From contig CACGOM010000004.1 in assembly GCA_902574705.1 (NCBI GenBank), positions 1-64,000 of the forward strand: a DNA stretch of 64,000 bases, given 5' to 3'. Below are positions 18,975 through 27,342 of the stretch, one piece after another; the stretch's first letter is position 1; every line of letters begins with the position of its first letter. Made by a program: the position numbers and the translations under genes. Source of the DNA: an uncultured Pelagibacteraceae bacterium (GTDB lineage Bacteria > Pseudomonadota > Alphaproteobacteria > Pelagibacterales > Pelagibacteraceae). The notes beneath the pieces are model-generated. The model was not told where the DNA came from. It did no database searches and saw nothing but the letters and a program-made list of their open reading frames with translations.

Positions 18975-19277
18975 CTATATACATCCACTTGAAGAAAATT
19001 TAACAACGGTTCCATTTGAATTAATTTCAAATTTTCTTTCGCAAGGAATTCCGTATTTTTTAGTTTTATAAACTAAAATTTCATTTCCATTTTCGCTTAT
19101 GAAATCAGATGATGGGGCTCCGATCTCCAACCTAAGTTCATTAACAGGTTTCCCCACAAACATTCCAAATTTTTCGTTTTCTTTTTCAACTACATCGTCA
19201 GATTTTTTTTTTATAGTTTGACAACCTGTTGAAAGAATGAAAATTATCAGTAAAAATTTTATAAATTTATTGTTCAT
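18975..19277 (-). CDS. Small SmpA/OmlA-like lipoprotein
   Basis: A roughly 100-residue protein with a lipoprotein signal peptide: basic start, hydrophobic FLLIIFILSTGC, lipobox L-S-T-G-C. The mature part has GKPVNELRLEIGAPSSDF, a pattern reminiscent of SmpA/OmlA or BamE-like beta-lactamase-inhibitor-fold domains (small Gly-Pro turn after a helix), and two more Cys. It would be anchored in the outer or inner membrane facing the periplasm. The frame also has an ATG at 19292; 19277 gives a more usual signal peptide. Family placement is tentative. Confidence 0.65.
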   Translation of the reverse strand: MNNKFIKFLLIIFILSTGCQTIKKKSDDVVEKENEKFGMFVGKPVNELRLEIGAPSSDFISENGNEILVYKTKKYGIPCERKFEINSNGTVVKFSSSGCI

Positions 19278-19368
19278 GCCTATTACATACAAATAAATTG
19301 TGTCATAAATAAAATTAAATCCTCAGTTGTAAATATATCATTATTAACCACATTTTGATCTCAAATTG

Positions 19369-19389
19369 CCCAATTTATTGGGATTTTTT
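19369..19389 (+). promoter_or_regulatory. Terminator-like hairpin in azgA leader
   Basis: CCCAAT and ATTGGG (19369-19382) form a tight hairpin followed by a T run at 19384-19389, about 40 bases before the azgA start. No plus-strand gene lies upstream that would need terminating, so it may be an attenuator in the permease leader. Confidence 0.4.
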
Positions 19390-19430
19390 AATAAGAATCA
19401 ATTACTGTCACAGCAAATAAGGGAGGTCTA

Positions 19431-20714
19431 ATGTTAGATAACTACTTTAAATATAAACAACATAAGACGGACTTTAAAACAGAGGTTGTTGCCGGTGTGT
19501 CAACTTTTTTGACTATGGCATATATAATGTTTTTAAATCCGCTTATATTGTCTGAAGGAGGCTTTGATAGAGGCGGTGTATTCACTGCCACAGCTTGTGC
19601 GACGGCATTAGCTTGTTTCATCTGTGCTTTCTATGCAAAAACTTGGCCTGTGGGACTAGCGCCTGGAATGGGAATAAATGCATTTATTGCCTACGGTGTA
19701 TGTCTTGGAATGCAATACACACCTGAAGAAGCTTTAGGTGCTGTATTAGTAGCCGGTGTAGTGTTCTTAATAATTTCACTAACACCAATCAGAGCTTGGT
19801 TAATTAACTCAATTCCAAAAAGTTTAAAACTTGGTATAGGTGCTGGAATTGGATTATTCTTGGCTATAATAGGATTCCAAATAATGGGATTGACTTCTGA
19901 TAATCCTGCAACTTTGGTTGGCCTTGGTGATCTTTCCAATCCACTATTATTACTTGGTGCCGGAGCTTTTGTTTCAATGATTGTAATGGAGCAAAAAGGT
20001 ATCAAAGGTAATATAATTATTGGAATTGTAGGATTTAGTGCAATTGCTTGGATAACGGGTTTAGGAGATTTTTATGGTGTTGTTTCGGCACCACCATCAA
20101 TGACTTATCTCTTCAAATTTGATTTAGGTGCTGCACTATCAGCTTCAATGGTTACAGTAATATTTACTTTATTTTTTATCGACTTTTTTGATACAGCTGG
20201 AACACTAACTAGTGTTGCAAATGTAGCTGGTAAAATTGGTAAAGATGGAAAAATCCAAGACATTGACAAAGCTATGCTATCAGACAGTGTATCTACAGTT
20301 GCTGGTGCCATGATGGGTACCTCTACTGTAACAACTTATGTTGAATCAGCTGCAGGGGTTAAAGCGGGTGGTAGAACTGGAATGACATCATTAGTAATAG
20401 GTATTCTATTCCTTTTATGTCTATTTTTCAGTCCACTTGCTACTAGCTTACCTAAAGAAATAGATGGAGCCGCACTTATATATATTGCAACACTTTTTGT
20501 TAGGAACATCACTGACATAGAGTGGGACGATATATCAGAAGCAGGTCCAGCTGTTCTTGCTATGATAGCTATGCCATTCACATATTCTATATCTCATGGA
20601 ATTGCGCTGGCATTTATTTCATATGCTGCAGTAAAACTTGTTACACTTAAATTTGATACAAACCCTGCTATTTGGGTTATAGCTATAGCAAGCGTAGTAA
20701 GTTTTGCCATATAA
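19431..20714 (+). CDS. AzgA-family guanine/hypoxanthine permease
   Basis: A 427-residue NCS2 transporter of the AzgA/GhxP/PbuG branch, proton-linked uptake of guanine, hypoxanthine or adenine across the inner membrane. Signatures are TEVVAGVSTFLTMAYIMFLNP at the N-terminus, GLAPGMGINAF, the FFIDFFDTAGTL motif and GTSTVTTYVESAAGV. A strong GGGAGG Shine-Dalgarno precedes the ATG. It sits at the head of the purine island and converges on the PRTase operon across a shared terminator. Confidence 0.95.
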   Translation: MLDNYFKYKQHKTDFKTEVVAGVSTFLTMAYIMFLNPLILSEGGFDRGGVFTATACATALACFICAFYAKTWPVGLAPGMGINAFIAYGVCLGMQYTPEEALGAVLVAGVVFLIISLTPIRAWLINSIPKSLKLGIGAGIGLFLAIIGFQIMGLTSDNPATLVGLGDLSNPLLLLGAGAFVSMIVMEQKGIKGNIIIGIVGFSAIAWITGLGDFYGVVSAPPSMTYLFKFDLGAALSASMVTVIFTLFFIDFFDTAGTLTSVANVAGKIGKDGKIQDIDKAMLSDSVSTVAGAMMGTSTVTTYVESAAGVKAGGRTGMTSLVIGILFLLCLFFSPLATSLPKEIDGAALIYIATLFVRNITDIEWDDISEAGPAVLAMIAMPFTYSISHGIALAFISYAAVKLVTLKFDTNPAIWVIAIASVVSFAI

Positions 20715-20737
20715 GTTTTAGAGGTAATTTAAATTTT

Positions 20738-20770
20738 AAAAAAGGCGGTCTTTTTAAGATCGCCTTTTTT
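20738..20770. terminator. Bidirectional rho-independent terminator
   Basis: AAAAAAGGCGGTC and GATCGCCTTTTTT form a stem of about 10 bp with flanking A and T runs. It lies between azgA (plus) and the PRTase operon (minus) and can stop transcription from both sides. Confidence 0.88.
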
Positions 20771-21294
20771 TATTTAAGGTGTTTTTTTTTAATATCTTCA
20801 ATTCTAGTTTCTTCATAGATTTCAAAAGGCTGAACAATCCAGGGATTTGCATCCAATTTGACTGCACAAAAATCAGGTTCAAATGTTGACTTTTCTTTTT
20901 TCCACAATGTAGCTGTTTTTATTTCTTCAATTTTACCTTTGATTGGACCATACTGTCTAAGCCAATCTATACTTTTATTAAAAGTAATTCCGGTATCTGA
21001 TAAATCATCACATAATAATATTCTGCCACCCATATTAGGTGCTATAGAACTCATTTCTCTTGAAAAAACAATATCACCTTGTTCATCTTCTATTCCTTTA
21101 CCACTGTAAGACTCGACCGCAAGGTAAGCACACTTTAATTTAAAAATTCTGCTTAACACGTCGATCATTGGGGCGGCACCTCGCATAATTCCTACTAATA
21201 TATTGGGTTTATATCCACTTTCATCAATTTGAATTGCAAGCTTCTCAACAGTTCTATTGTACTCTTTCCAGCTTACAATTAATTTTTCTGACAT
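20770..21294 (-). CDS. Purine phosphoribosyltransferase (COG2236-like)
   Basis: A 174-residue type I PRTase. The PRPP-binding loop is clear: ILLCDDLSDTGIT near residue 95. An early VGIMRGAAPM supplies the pyrophosphate loop, and the C-terminal NPWIVQPFEIYE resembles COG2236 xanthine/hypoxanthine phosphoribosyltransferases. It would convert a free purine base plus PRPP to the nucleotide in the cytoplasm. As the last gene of the catabolic minus operon (12 bp after puuD), it probably gives a salvage branch for incoming base. Specificity among guanine, xanthine and hypoxanthine cannot be read from the sequence. Confidence 0.85.
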   Translation of the reverse strand: MSEKLIVSWKEYNRTVEKLAIQIDESGYKPNILVGIMRGAAPMIDVLSRIFKLKCAYLAVESYSGKGIEDEQGDIVFSREMSSIAPNMGGRILLCDDLSDTGITFNKSIDWLRQYGPIKGKIEEIKTATLWKKEKSTFEPDFCAVKLDANPWIVQPFEIYEETRIEDIKKKHLK

Positions 21295-21306
21295 TTTTAT
21301 AACTGA

Positions 21307-22218
21307 TTAATTTTTGAATATAAAAATTATAACTGCTAGAATTATCAAAGCAACTATTGATAATAATAAAATATTCAACCTATGAATGTTTTTACCTCTA
21401 AGATTAAAATAATGTCTAGCCAAACCTGAAATTATTCCAAGCAATACAAGGATTGCCCAATTATACTTATGGTAAACAAGGAAACTAAAATGCCCAGATA
21501 ACATAATGAATAAAACTAAAAAAGTTGAATAATTGTTATGAATTGATCTTTGCTTAGCCGCTAAAGACAAACTCATATCAAATTTTTTTGATCTCCTGCT
21601 ACTATTTATTATGTTCATTTGGTTTGGAATTATTACTGTAAATACGTTTGCAAACATATTTGAACCAATAATTAATCCAACACTTAAAAAGGCAAACTTA
21701 GGTCCAAATATTTTTGTTAAACCAAAAGACAAAATGGTTAACAAAATTAACATTGTTGAAACAAATAAGAAATCATTTTTTATTAAATCAGATTTACACA
21801 AAAAATCATATATTAACCAAGATACAAGCATGGATAAAGCTGAATATAAAATTGCAGAAGTTGGTGATATGAGAAGTACTCTTTTATCAACCATTAGTAC
21901 TCCGGCGTTGTAATAATAAATAACGAATAAAAGTAAAATTCCTGTAACGAATGTTAGATAACTCTGCCACTTAAATATTACAAGATGTTTAAGATACATG
22001 CTTTCAGGAGCTTTTTTAAGTCTGGTTAATTTATAAAAAAATCCTGAGTGCATTAGATAGCCTTCGCCATCTATATCTTTGCTTGTAATTTTTTTATTAA
22101 GCTTATTGTCCAAATAATTAAATAAAAAGCTATTGCCAACCCAAAGGATTGCAAATAGTACATGTCCCCATCTTAAAATCACTTCAGACCATTTTAATAC
22201 ATATGTAAGAATATCCAT
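21307..22218 (-). CDS. puuD: Urate hydroxylase PuuD, membrane domain only
   Basis: A 303-residue protein with about eight transmembrane helices. It matches the N-terminal urate-oxidase domain of PuuD (WGHVLFAILWVGNSFLF at the start; GSNMFANVFTVIIPNQM and AAKQRSIHNNYSTFLVLFIMLSGH later). PuuD oxidises urate to 5-hydroxyisourate, and known proteins carry a C-terminal cytochrome c of about 100 residues. Here the chain ends in a hydrophobic helix and has no CxxCH. A separate cytochrome c at 29718-30029 may replace it. It abuts guaD and lies in the minus purine operon. Confidence 0.88.
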   Translation of the reverse strand: MDILTYVLKWSEVILRWGHVLFAILWVGNSFLFNYLDNKLNKKITSKDIDGEGYLMHSGFFYKLTRLKKAPESMYLKHLVIFKWQSYLTFVTGILLLFVIYYYNAGVLMVDKRVLLISPTSAILYSALSMLVSWLIYDFLCKSDLIKNDFLFVSTMLILLTILSFGLTKIFGPKFAFLSVGLIIGSNMFANVFTVIIPNQMNIINSSRRSKKFDMSLSLAAKQRSIHNNYSTFLVLFIMLSGHFSFLVYHKYNWAILVLLGIISGLARHYFNLRGKNIHRLNILLLSIVALIILAVIIFIFKN

Positions 22219-22704
22219 TTAATATTTAATTTTATCCTCTTTGTTATCCCAAATTTTAAATGCTTCCAAGGCTTCATCGCGATTCATTTGGTGCATTTTA
22301 ATTTTTCTTTTATCAATTTCTTTATTTATTTCAGAGTAAATAAAGGAGTCATCGAAATCGATATTCTTTGCATCCAATCTGGTGTTTGCGTAAAAAATAT
22401 TATCTATATGAGCCCAATAAATTGCTGATAGGCACATCGGACAAGGTTCACAAGTAGAGTATAGGTCACATCCTTTTAAAAAGAAATTATTTTGATTTTG
22501 ACATGCATTCCTAATTGCTACAATTTCTGCATGTGCTGTTGGATCATTGTTCGAAGTGACTTTATTAAAACCTTCTGCAATAATTTTATTATCTTTTACA
22601 ATCACACAACCAAAAGGCCCGCCTTTTGATTGCGCACTTTGAATTGACAACTCAATAGCTCTCAACATAAATTTTGATTTATCATTCATAAAACTAAATT
22701 TCAC
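22219..22704 (-). CDS. guaD: Guanine deaminase, cytidine-deaminase fold
   Basis: A 161-residue zinc deaminase with HAEIVAI (zinc His and catalytic Glu) and CEPCPMCLSAI (two zinc Cys), plus the KGGPFGCVIV start typical of the CDA-fold guanine deaminases (Bacillus GuaD type). It hydrolyses guanine to xanthine and ammonia. TadA shares the zinc motifs, but the purine-operon context and the C-terminal extension IKMHQMNRDEALEAFKIW favour GuaD. It overlaps xdhB by 11 bases and is followed directly by puuD. Confidence 0.87.
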   Translation of the reverse strand: MKFSFMNDKSKFMLRAIELSIQSAQSKGGPFGCVIVKDNKIIAEGFNKVTSNNDPTAHAEIVAIRNACQNQNNFFLKGCDLYSTCEPCPMCLSAIYWAHIDNIFYANTRLDAKNIDFDDSFIYSEINKEIDKRKIKMHQMNRDEALEAFKIWDNKEDKIKY

Positions 22705-24982
22705 CTCTAAGCTTATTTATACTAATTAATATTTTTTCAGCGGTAGCGGGAGCATCAAGTTCAGGAGCTTTTTTGTAGTTTGAAACGGACGCTATTGCAT
22801 CTTTAATTGCAAAGAAAACACTCATAGCAAGCATTAATGGAGGTTCTCCTGTGGTTTTTTGTTTATTTACAACATTTTCAACATTGGATCCTCTTTTAAA
22901 AATTTCTACATTAAATTTGTCTGGTGTATCTGTTACTGCTGGAACCTTATATGTAGATGGTGAATAAGTTCTTAATTTTCCAGATTTATCCCAAACTACT
23001 TCTTCCATAGTTAACCATCCTTGACCTTGAACGAAGCCACCTTCAATCTGTCCAAGTTCAAGTGCAGGATTAATCGCATTACCAGCATCATGAATTATAT
23101 CAACTCTGTCTACTTTATTTTCTCCTGTAAGTGTATCGATTGTTACTTCAGTAACAGCTGCACCATAACAAAAATAATAAAAGGGTCTCCCTTTAAATTT
23201 CTTCTTGTCAAAATTTATTTTTGGTGTTGAGTAAAAACCAGATGAAGATAGCGAGATTCTATTTAAATATGCTTCTTGAATTATTTTTTTAAAATTAAAG
23301 GATCTATTGCCGATATAAATATTCTCATTTTTATAAACAGGTTCAATTTTTGATAAAATATTATATTTTTTTTTAATAAAATTATTAAGGTTTGTTTTAA
23401 TTTTTTCTGATGCATTTAAAGTTGCTGCCCCATTTAAATCTGTTGTAGATGACGCAGCACTAGCTGATGTATTTGGAACTTTAGAGGTATTAGTTGAGGA
23501 TATCTGTACTTTTTCAAAAGGTAATCCAAACGTATTTGCTACTAGCTGGGCAATTTTTGTATGTGTACCCTGGCCCATTTCTATACCTCCATGATTTATA
23601 TGTATACTTCCATCAGTATATATGTGCACTAACGCACCTGCTTGGTTTAAGTGAATTGTTGTAAAAGAAATTCCAAATTTGACTGGAGTTAAAGCTATTC
23701 CTTTTTTTTTAAATTTATTTTTAAGGTTAAAATTTCTTATATCATTATATCTTTTTTTATAGTCAGATTTATCCAACAAACTTTTATAAATATCTTGGAT
23801 TACGTTGTCATTAATTTTCATCCCATAGTGAGTTATATTTCTATCGTTTTGACGATAAAAATTTTCTTTTCTAATCTCGCTAGGATCTTTTTTTAAATAT
23901 CGTGAAATATTATCAATAATATTTTCTATAGCCATCATACCTTGATTGCCCCCAAAACCCCTGAAGGCTGTTGAGGATGACGTATTTGTTTTACATAAAT
24001 AATTTTTAACTTCTAAGTCTGATAAATAATATGCATTGTCCAAATGCAATAATGCTCTTTCATTAATTGCATAAGAAAGATCTGGTGACATTCCACATCT
24101 TGAGGCAAGTTTTAATTTTAATCCCTCTATTTTTCCATCATCATTAAAACCTACTTCATACTCAGAATAGAAGTCGTGACGTTTACCTGTTAATATAATA
24201 TCGTCATCTCTATCAAGTCTTAGTTTGATAGGGTTTCCGGTTTTATGGGACAATAACGCACAAATAGCAGCTGTCATAAAATTTGTTTCTTTACCACCAA
24301 ATCCACCTCCTATTCTTCTAACGGTAACTGTTATTGAATTACTTTTTTGATTTAACATCTTTGCTATGATCTGCTGAGTTTCAGATGGATGTTGTGTTGA
24401 GCTATAGACCAGTAAATTATTATCCTCTTGTGGAATAACTAAACAAACTTGTCCTTCCAAATAAAAATGTTCTTGGCTTCCTGTATTAAATTTACCCACT
24501 AATTTATTTTTAGATTTGTTAATTTTATTTTGTGGATTTCCTTTTTTGATAATTCTTGGATTAAAAAGAAGATTATTTTTTTTTAGAGCCTCTTCAATTG
24601 TTATGATAGGTTTCATTTCTGTATAAGTAATTTTTGCTTTTAAGACTGCTTTTCTTGCAAGCTCTGTGGTGATTGCAGCAACTGCAAATAATGGTTGCCC
24701 AAAGTATTCGACTTTAGTTTTTGGAAATATTGGGTCTCCATCAAATACTGGGCCTACATCATTTCGTCCTGGAATATCCTTAAAAGTTACGACTGATTTA
24801 ACACCCTCACTTTTTTCAACATCACTCAAATCAATTTTTCTTATCTTGGCATGAGCTTTTTCACTCCATCCAATCGCCCCATGCAAAATGTTTGAAGGCT
24901 CAGTTATATCATCAGTATAATGAGCATTTCCGGACACATGCTTAGATGCACTGTCATGTGGTAAGCTTTGATTTTTTATCAT
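22694..24982 (-). CDS. xdhB: Xanthine dehydrogenase molybdopterin subunit
   Basis: A 762-residue large subunit of xanthine dehydrogenase, oxidising hypoxanthine and xanthine to urate. The N-terminal a/b hammerhead starts with LPHDSASKHVSGNAHYTDD. Molybdenum-cofactor segments are seen as RIGGGFGGKE, AFRGFGGNQG and EMGQGTHTKIAQ. The catalytic Glu is in the C-terminal GEPPLMLA. It forms a complex with XdhA, encoded 13 bp upstream, and overlaps guaD downstream. No XdhC maturation gene is present in the window. Confidence 0.97.
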   Translation of the reverse strand: MIKNQSLPHDSASKHVSGNAHYTDDITEPSNILHGAIGWSEKAHAKIRKIDLSDVEKSEGVKSVVTFKDIPGRNDVGPVFDGDPIFPKTKVEYFGQPLFAVAAITTELARKAVLKAKITYTEMKPIITIEEALKKNNLLFNPRIIKKGNPQNKINKSKNKLVGKFNTGSQEHFYLEGQVCLVIPQEDNNLLVYSSTQHPSETQQIIAKMLNQKSNSITVTVRRIGGGFGGKETNFMTAAICALLSHKTGNPIKLRLDRDDDIILTGKRHDFYSEYEVGFNDDGKIEGLKLKLASRCGMSPDLSYAINERALLHLDNAYYLSDLEVKNYLCKTNTSSSTAFRGFGGNQGMMAIENIIDNISRYLKKDPSEIRKENFYRQNDRNITHYGMKINDNVIQDIYKSLLDKSDYKKRYNDIRNFNLKNKFKKKGIALTPVKFGISFTTIHLNQAGALVHIYTDGSIHINHGGIEMGQGTHTKIAQLVANTFGLPFEKVQISSTNTSKVPNTSASAASSTTDLNGAATLNASEKIKTNLNNFIKKKYNILSKIEPVYKNENIYIGNRSFNFKKIIQEAYLNRISLSSSGFYSTPKINFDKKKFKGRPFYYFCYGAAVTEVTIDTLTGENKVDRVDIIHDAGNAINPALELGQIEGGFVQGQGWLTMEEVVWDKSGKLRTYSPSTYKVPAVTDTPDKFNVEIFKRGSNVENVVNKQKTTGEPPLMLAMSVFFAIKDAIASVSNYKKAPELDAPATAEKILISINKLRGEI

Positions 24983-24995
24983 TTATCATTTCTCG

Positions 24996-26429
24996 TTAGT
25001 TTATTCTTATTAATTGTTTATTCTTAATTTCATAAAAAGCTTTTAATAATAAATTTTTAGCAACTGCTAATCTATATTGACTACTGGCCCTCATGTCATC
25101 CAAAGGTGAAAAATCTTTATTTATTAAATCTACCGCTTTGCTAAAAGAATTTTCGGAAAACTCAGAATTTTTTAGTTTTTTTTCAATTGCAGATGCTCTT
25201 TTAGGTATTTCAGACATACCACCGTAAGCTATAGTTACTTTTGTGATTTTATTTTTTTTAATTAAGAAACTAAAAGAACCACAAACAGATGAAATATCAT
25301 CATCAAATCTCTTTGAAATTTTATAAGCTTTAAAAATATTATCTTTATTTATAGGTATTTTAATTGAATATATAAATTCACCTTTTTTTAATTTAGTTTT
25401 TCTATAAGAAATAAAAAATTCACTTAACAAAAAAGTTTTTTTTTGTTTTTTCCCTTGAACAACAATTTTTGCACCTAGTGTAAGTAATAGCGGCAATGTA
25501 TCTCCTATTGGCGATGCTGTTGCAATATTTCCTGCAATTGTACCTACATTTCTTATTTGAAGGGACCCGTATCTTTTTAAAATATCATGAAAATCTAAAA
25601 AATATTTTTTAATATAGTTTTGAAATTCGTAAAGTGATGTCGTAGCACCTATCTCCAATAATTTTTTATTTTTTTTAATGAAATTTAACTTTTCGACAGA
25701 ATTTAGTGAAATAATAGTTTTAATTTCTTTTCTAAATTTTGTAACCTCAAGAGATAAATCAGTACCTCCACTTAAAATTTTTGCATCAGGGTGTTTACTC
25801 AATATTTTTTTTAAGTTAGAAATTGTTTTAGGTGCAAAGAACTTTTTTCCCCCATTATTAATTTCAATATCAATACTTTTAATTTTTTTTAACAGTTTAA
25901 TTGTTTTTTTTTGTTTTATTTTAAAATGATCTTTGTCGTTTTTGTTGTCTAAGCTTTTTGCGGCATCAATAATTGGTCTATATCCTGTACATCTGCATAA
26001 GTTACCTGACAAAGCTTCGTCAACTACCTCATTATTTATCGAACGATTATTTTTATGCATTGAGAATAAAGACATTGTAAAACCTGGTGTACAAAACCCA
26101 CATTGTGAGCCATGGAATTTGATCATTGCTTCCTGGACTGGGTGAAGTTCACTGCCATTACTTAAATCTTCTACTAGAATTAATTGCTTCCCATTTAATA
26201 TTGGTAAGAAACTAATACAAGCATTTATAGCTTTATAAAATATTTTATTATTATTCAGTTCACCTAAAACTATAGTACATGCACCACAGCCTCCTTCTGC
26301 ACAACCTTCTTTCGTGCCAGTCTTTTTTAAATCGTTACGAATATAATTTAAAATAGTTTTATTTGGATCAGGATTTTTTATTTTAAAGATTTTGTCGTCA
26401 AATAAAAATTGGATTGTATCGGAAACCAT
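24996..26429 (-). CDS. xdhA: Xanthine dehydrogenase Fe-S/FAD subunit
   Basis: A 477-residue small subunit combining an N-terminal 2Fe-2S domain, a second 2Fe-2S domain and a FAD domain. The first cluster motif is CAEGGCGACTIVL near residue 38. The second cluster has CGFCTPG and CRCTGYRP. The FAD domain begins near residue 190 and shows ILSGGTDL and a TIAGNIATASPIGD loop. It passes electrons from XdhB to NAD+. The start overlaps the uraH stop by one base, so translation is coupled. Architecture matches proteobacterial XdhA. Confidence 0.97.
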   Translation of the reverse strand: MVSDTIQFLFDDKIFKIKNPDPNKTILNYIRNDLKKTGTKEGCAEGGCGACTIVLGELNNNKIFYKAINACISFLPILNGKQLILVEDLSNGSELHPVQEAMIKFHGSQCGFCTPGFTMSLFSMHKNNRSINNEVVDEALSGNLCRCTGYRPIIDAAKSLDNKNDKDHFKIKQKKTIKLLKKIKSIDIEINNGGKKFFAPKTISNLKKILSKHPDAKILSGGTDLSLEVTKFRKEIKTIISLNSVEKLNFIKKNKKLLEIGATTSLYEFQNYIKKYFLDFHDILKRYGSLQIRNVGTIAGNIATASPIGDTLPLLLTLGAKIVVQGKKQKKTFLLSEFFISYRKTKLKKGEFIYSIKIPINKDNIFKAYKISKRFDDDISSVCGSFSFLIKKNKITKVTIAYGGMSEIPKRASAIEKKLKNSEFSENSFSKAVDLINKDFSPLDDMRASSQYRLAVAKNLLLKAFYEIKNKQLIRIN

Positions 26430-26779
26430 TAGCTTCCTCTATATGTTGAATAACTCCAAGGAGATACTAATAACGGGACATGATAGTGCTCACTATTGTT
26501 TGAAATTCCAAACCTAATAATAACATCATCTAAAAATGGAATAGCTTCTGATTTAAGAATATTTTTAAAATAATCCCCTATATAAAAAACTAATTCATAT
26601 TTTCCTGCTTTAAAGTTATTTTTTTCTACAAGAGGACTATCTGATCTTCCATCAGAATTTAGCACAATTGAATTTAGTTTCGATTTTTCTTCACCACTAA
26701 TATAAAATAAGTCAACTTTTATTCCTTTTCCAGGTTTCCCAGAATATACATCTAAAACATGTGTAGTTAATTTGGTCAT
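26429..26779 (-). CDS. uraH: 5-Hydroxyisourate hydrolase
   Basis: A 116-residue transthyretin-like enzyme, first gene of the minus purine operon. It hydrolyses 5-hydroxyisourate, the PuuD product, to OHCU. Catalytic signatures are LTTHVLDVYSGKPG at the N-terminus, HYHVPLLVSPWSYSTY, and the terminal YRGS tetrapeptide that distinguishes HIU hydrolases from transthyretin. No signal peptide, so cytoplasmic. It starts 65 bp from the divergent uraD start, placing both promoters in 26780-26844. Confidence 0.97.
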   Translation of the reverse strand: MTKLTTHVLDVYSGKPGKGIKVDLFYISGEEKSKLNSIVLNSDGRSDSPLVEKNNFKAGKYELVFYIGDYFKNILKSEAIPFLDDVIIRFGISNNSEHYHVPLLVSPWSYSTYRGS

Positions 26780-26788
26780 ATTGATTGT

Positions 26789-26799
26789 TGTATATTACA
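26789..26799. promoter_or_regulatory. TGTA-N3-TACA palindrome between purine operons
   Basis: The 65-bp divergent promoter region holds an inverted repeat TGTA-TAT-TACA. Such TGTA/TACA half-sites are common for GntR-type regulators, but no regulator gene is present in the island. With an AT-rich background the match could be chance. Confidence 0.3.
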
Positions 26800-26844
26800 C
26801 AAAAACAAATAATTAATATATTAAAACTTAAATAAACGTCCACT

Positions 26845-27342
26845 ATGAGCTTAGAAAATGATCTTAATAATTTAAATAGAGATAAATTTGTATCTTTGTT
26901 TGGAGTTATTTTTGAAAAAACACAATGGATAGCTGAAAAGCTTTTAGAGCACAAACCTTTTAAAGATAAAGAGGATTTAATAAATAAAATGATTAAAATT
27001 TATGAGGAGACAGAAAAAAACGATATTTTAAATATTTTAAGATCTCATCCCAAATTAGCAGTAGAAAAAAACTTAACCAAACACTCAAATGATGAACAGT
27101 CTCGTGCAAATCTCAAAAATTGTACAGAAGAAGAATATGATGAATTTAAAAAACTAAACAGTCAATATGAAAATAAATTTGGGTTCCCATTTATTATAGC
27201 TGTAAAGGGCAAAGATAAAATTGAAATACTAAATAATTTTAGACAAAGAATTAATAATGATGTAGAATTAGAATTCAAAGAAGCAAAAATTCAAGTTAAA
27301 AAAATTGCTCTATTCCGACTAAATGAATTATTTATAAAATGA
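26845..27342 (+). CDS. uraD: OHCU decarboxylase
   Basis: A 165-residue UraD that decarboxylates 2-oxo-4-hydroxy-4-carboxy-5-ureidoimidazoline to S-allantoin. Conserved features are the N-terminal FEKTQWIAEKL segment, RSHPKLAVEK with the catalytic His, the EYDEFKKLNSQYENKFGFPFI-type helix and the following IAVKGK. It is first in the plus-strand purine operon and its stop overlaps the alc start by four bases (ATGA). Confidence 0.95.
   Translation: MSLENDLNNLNRDKFVSLFGVIFEKTQWIAEKLLEHKPFKDKEDLINKMIKIYEETEKNDILNILRSHPKLAVEKNLTKHSNDEQSRANLKNCTEEEYDEFKKLNSQYENKFGFPFIIAVKGKDKIEILNNFRQRINNDVELEFKEAKIQVKKIALFRLNELFIK

Noticed and set aside
19293-19430. Classical purine riboswitch before azgA
   Set aside because: The three-way junction with kissing loops and the conserved core nucleotides could not be found; only a terminator-like hairpin is present.
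26712-26954. 80-codon minus-strand frame across the uraH-uraD promoter
   Set aside because: It overlaps both conserved genes and the divergent promoter region and resembles no protein family.
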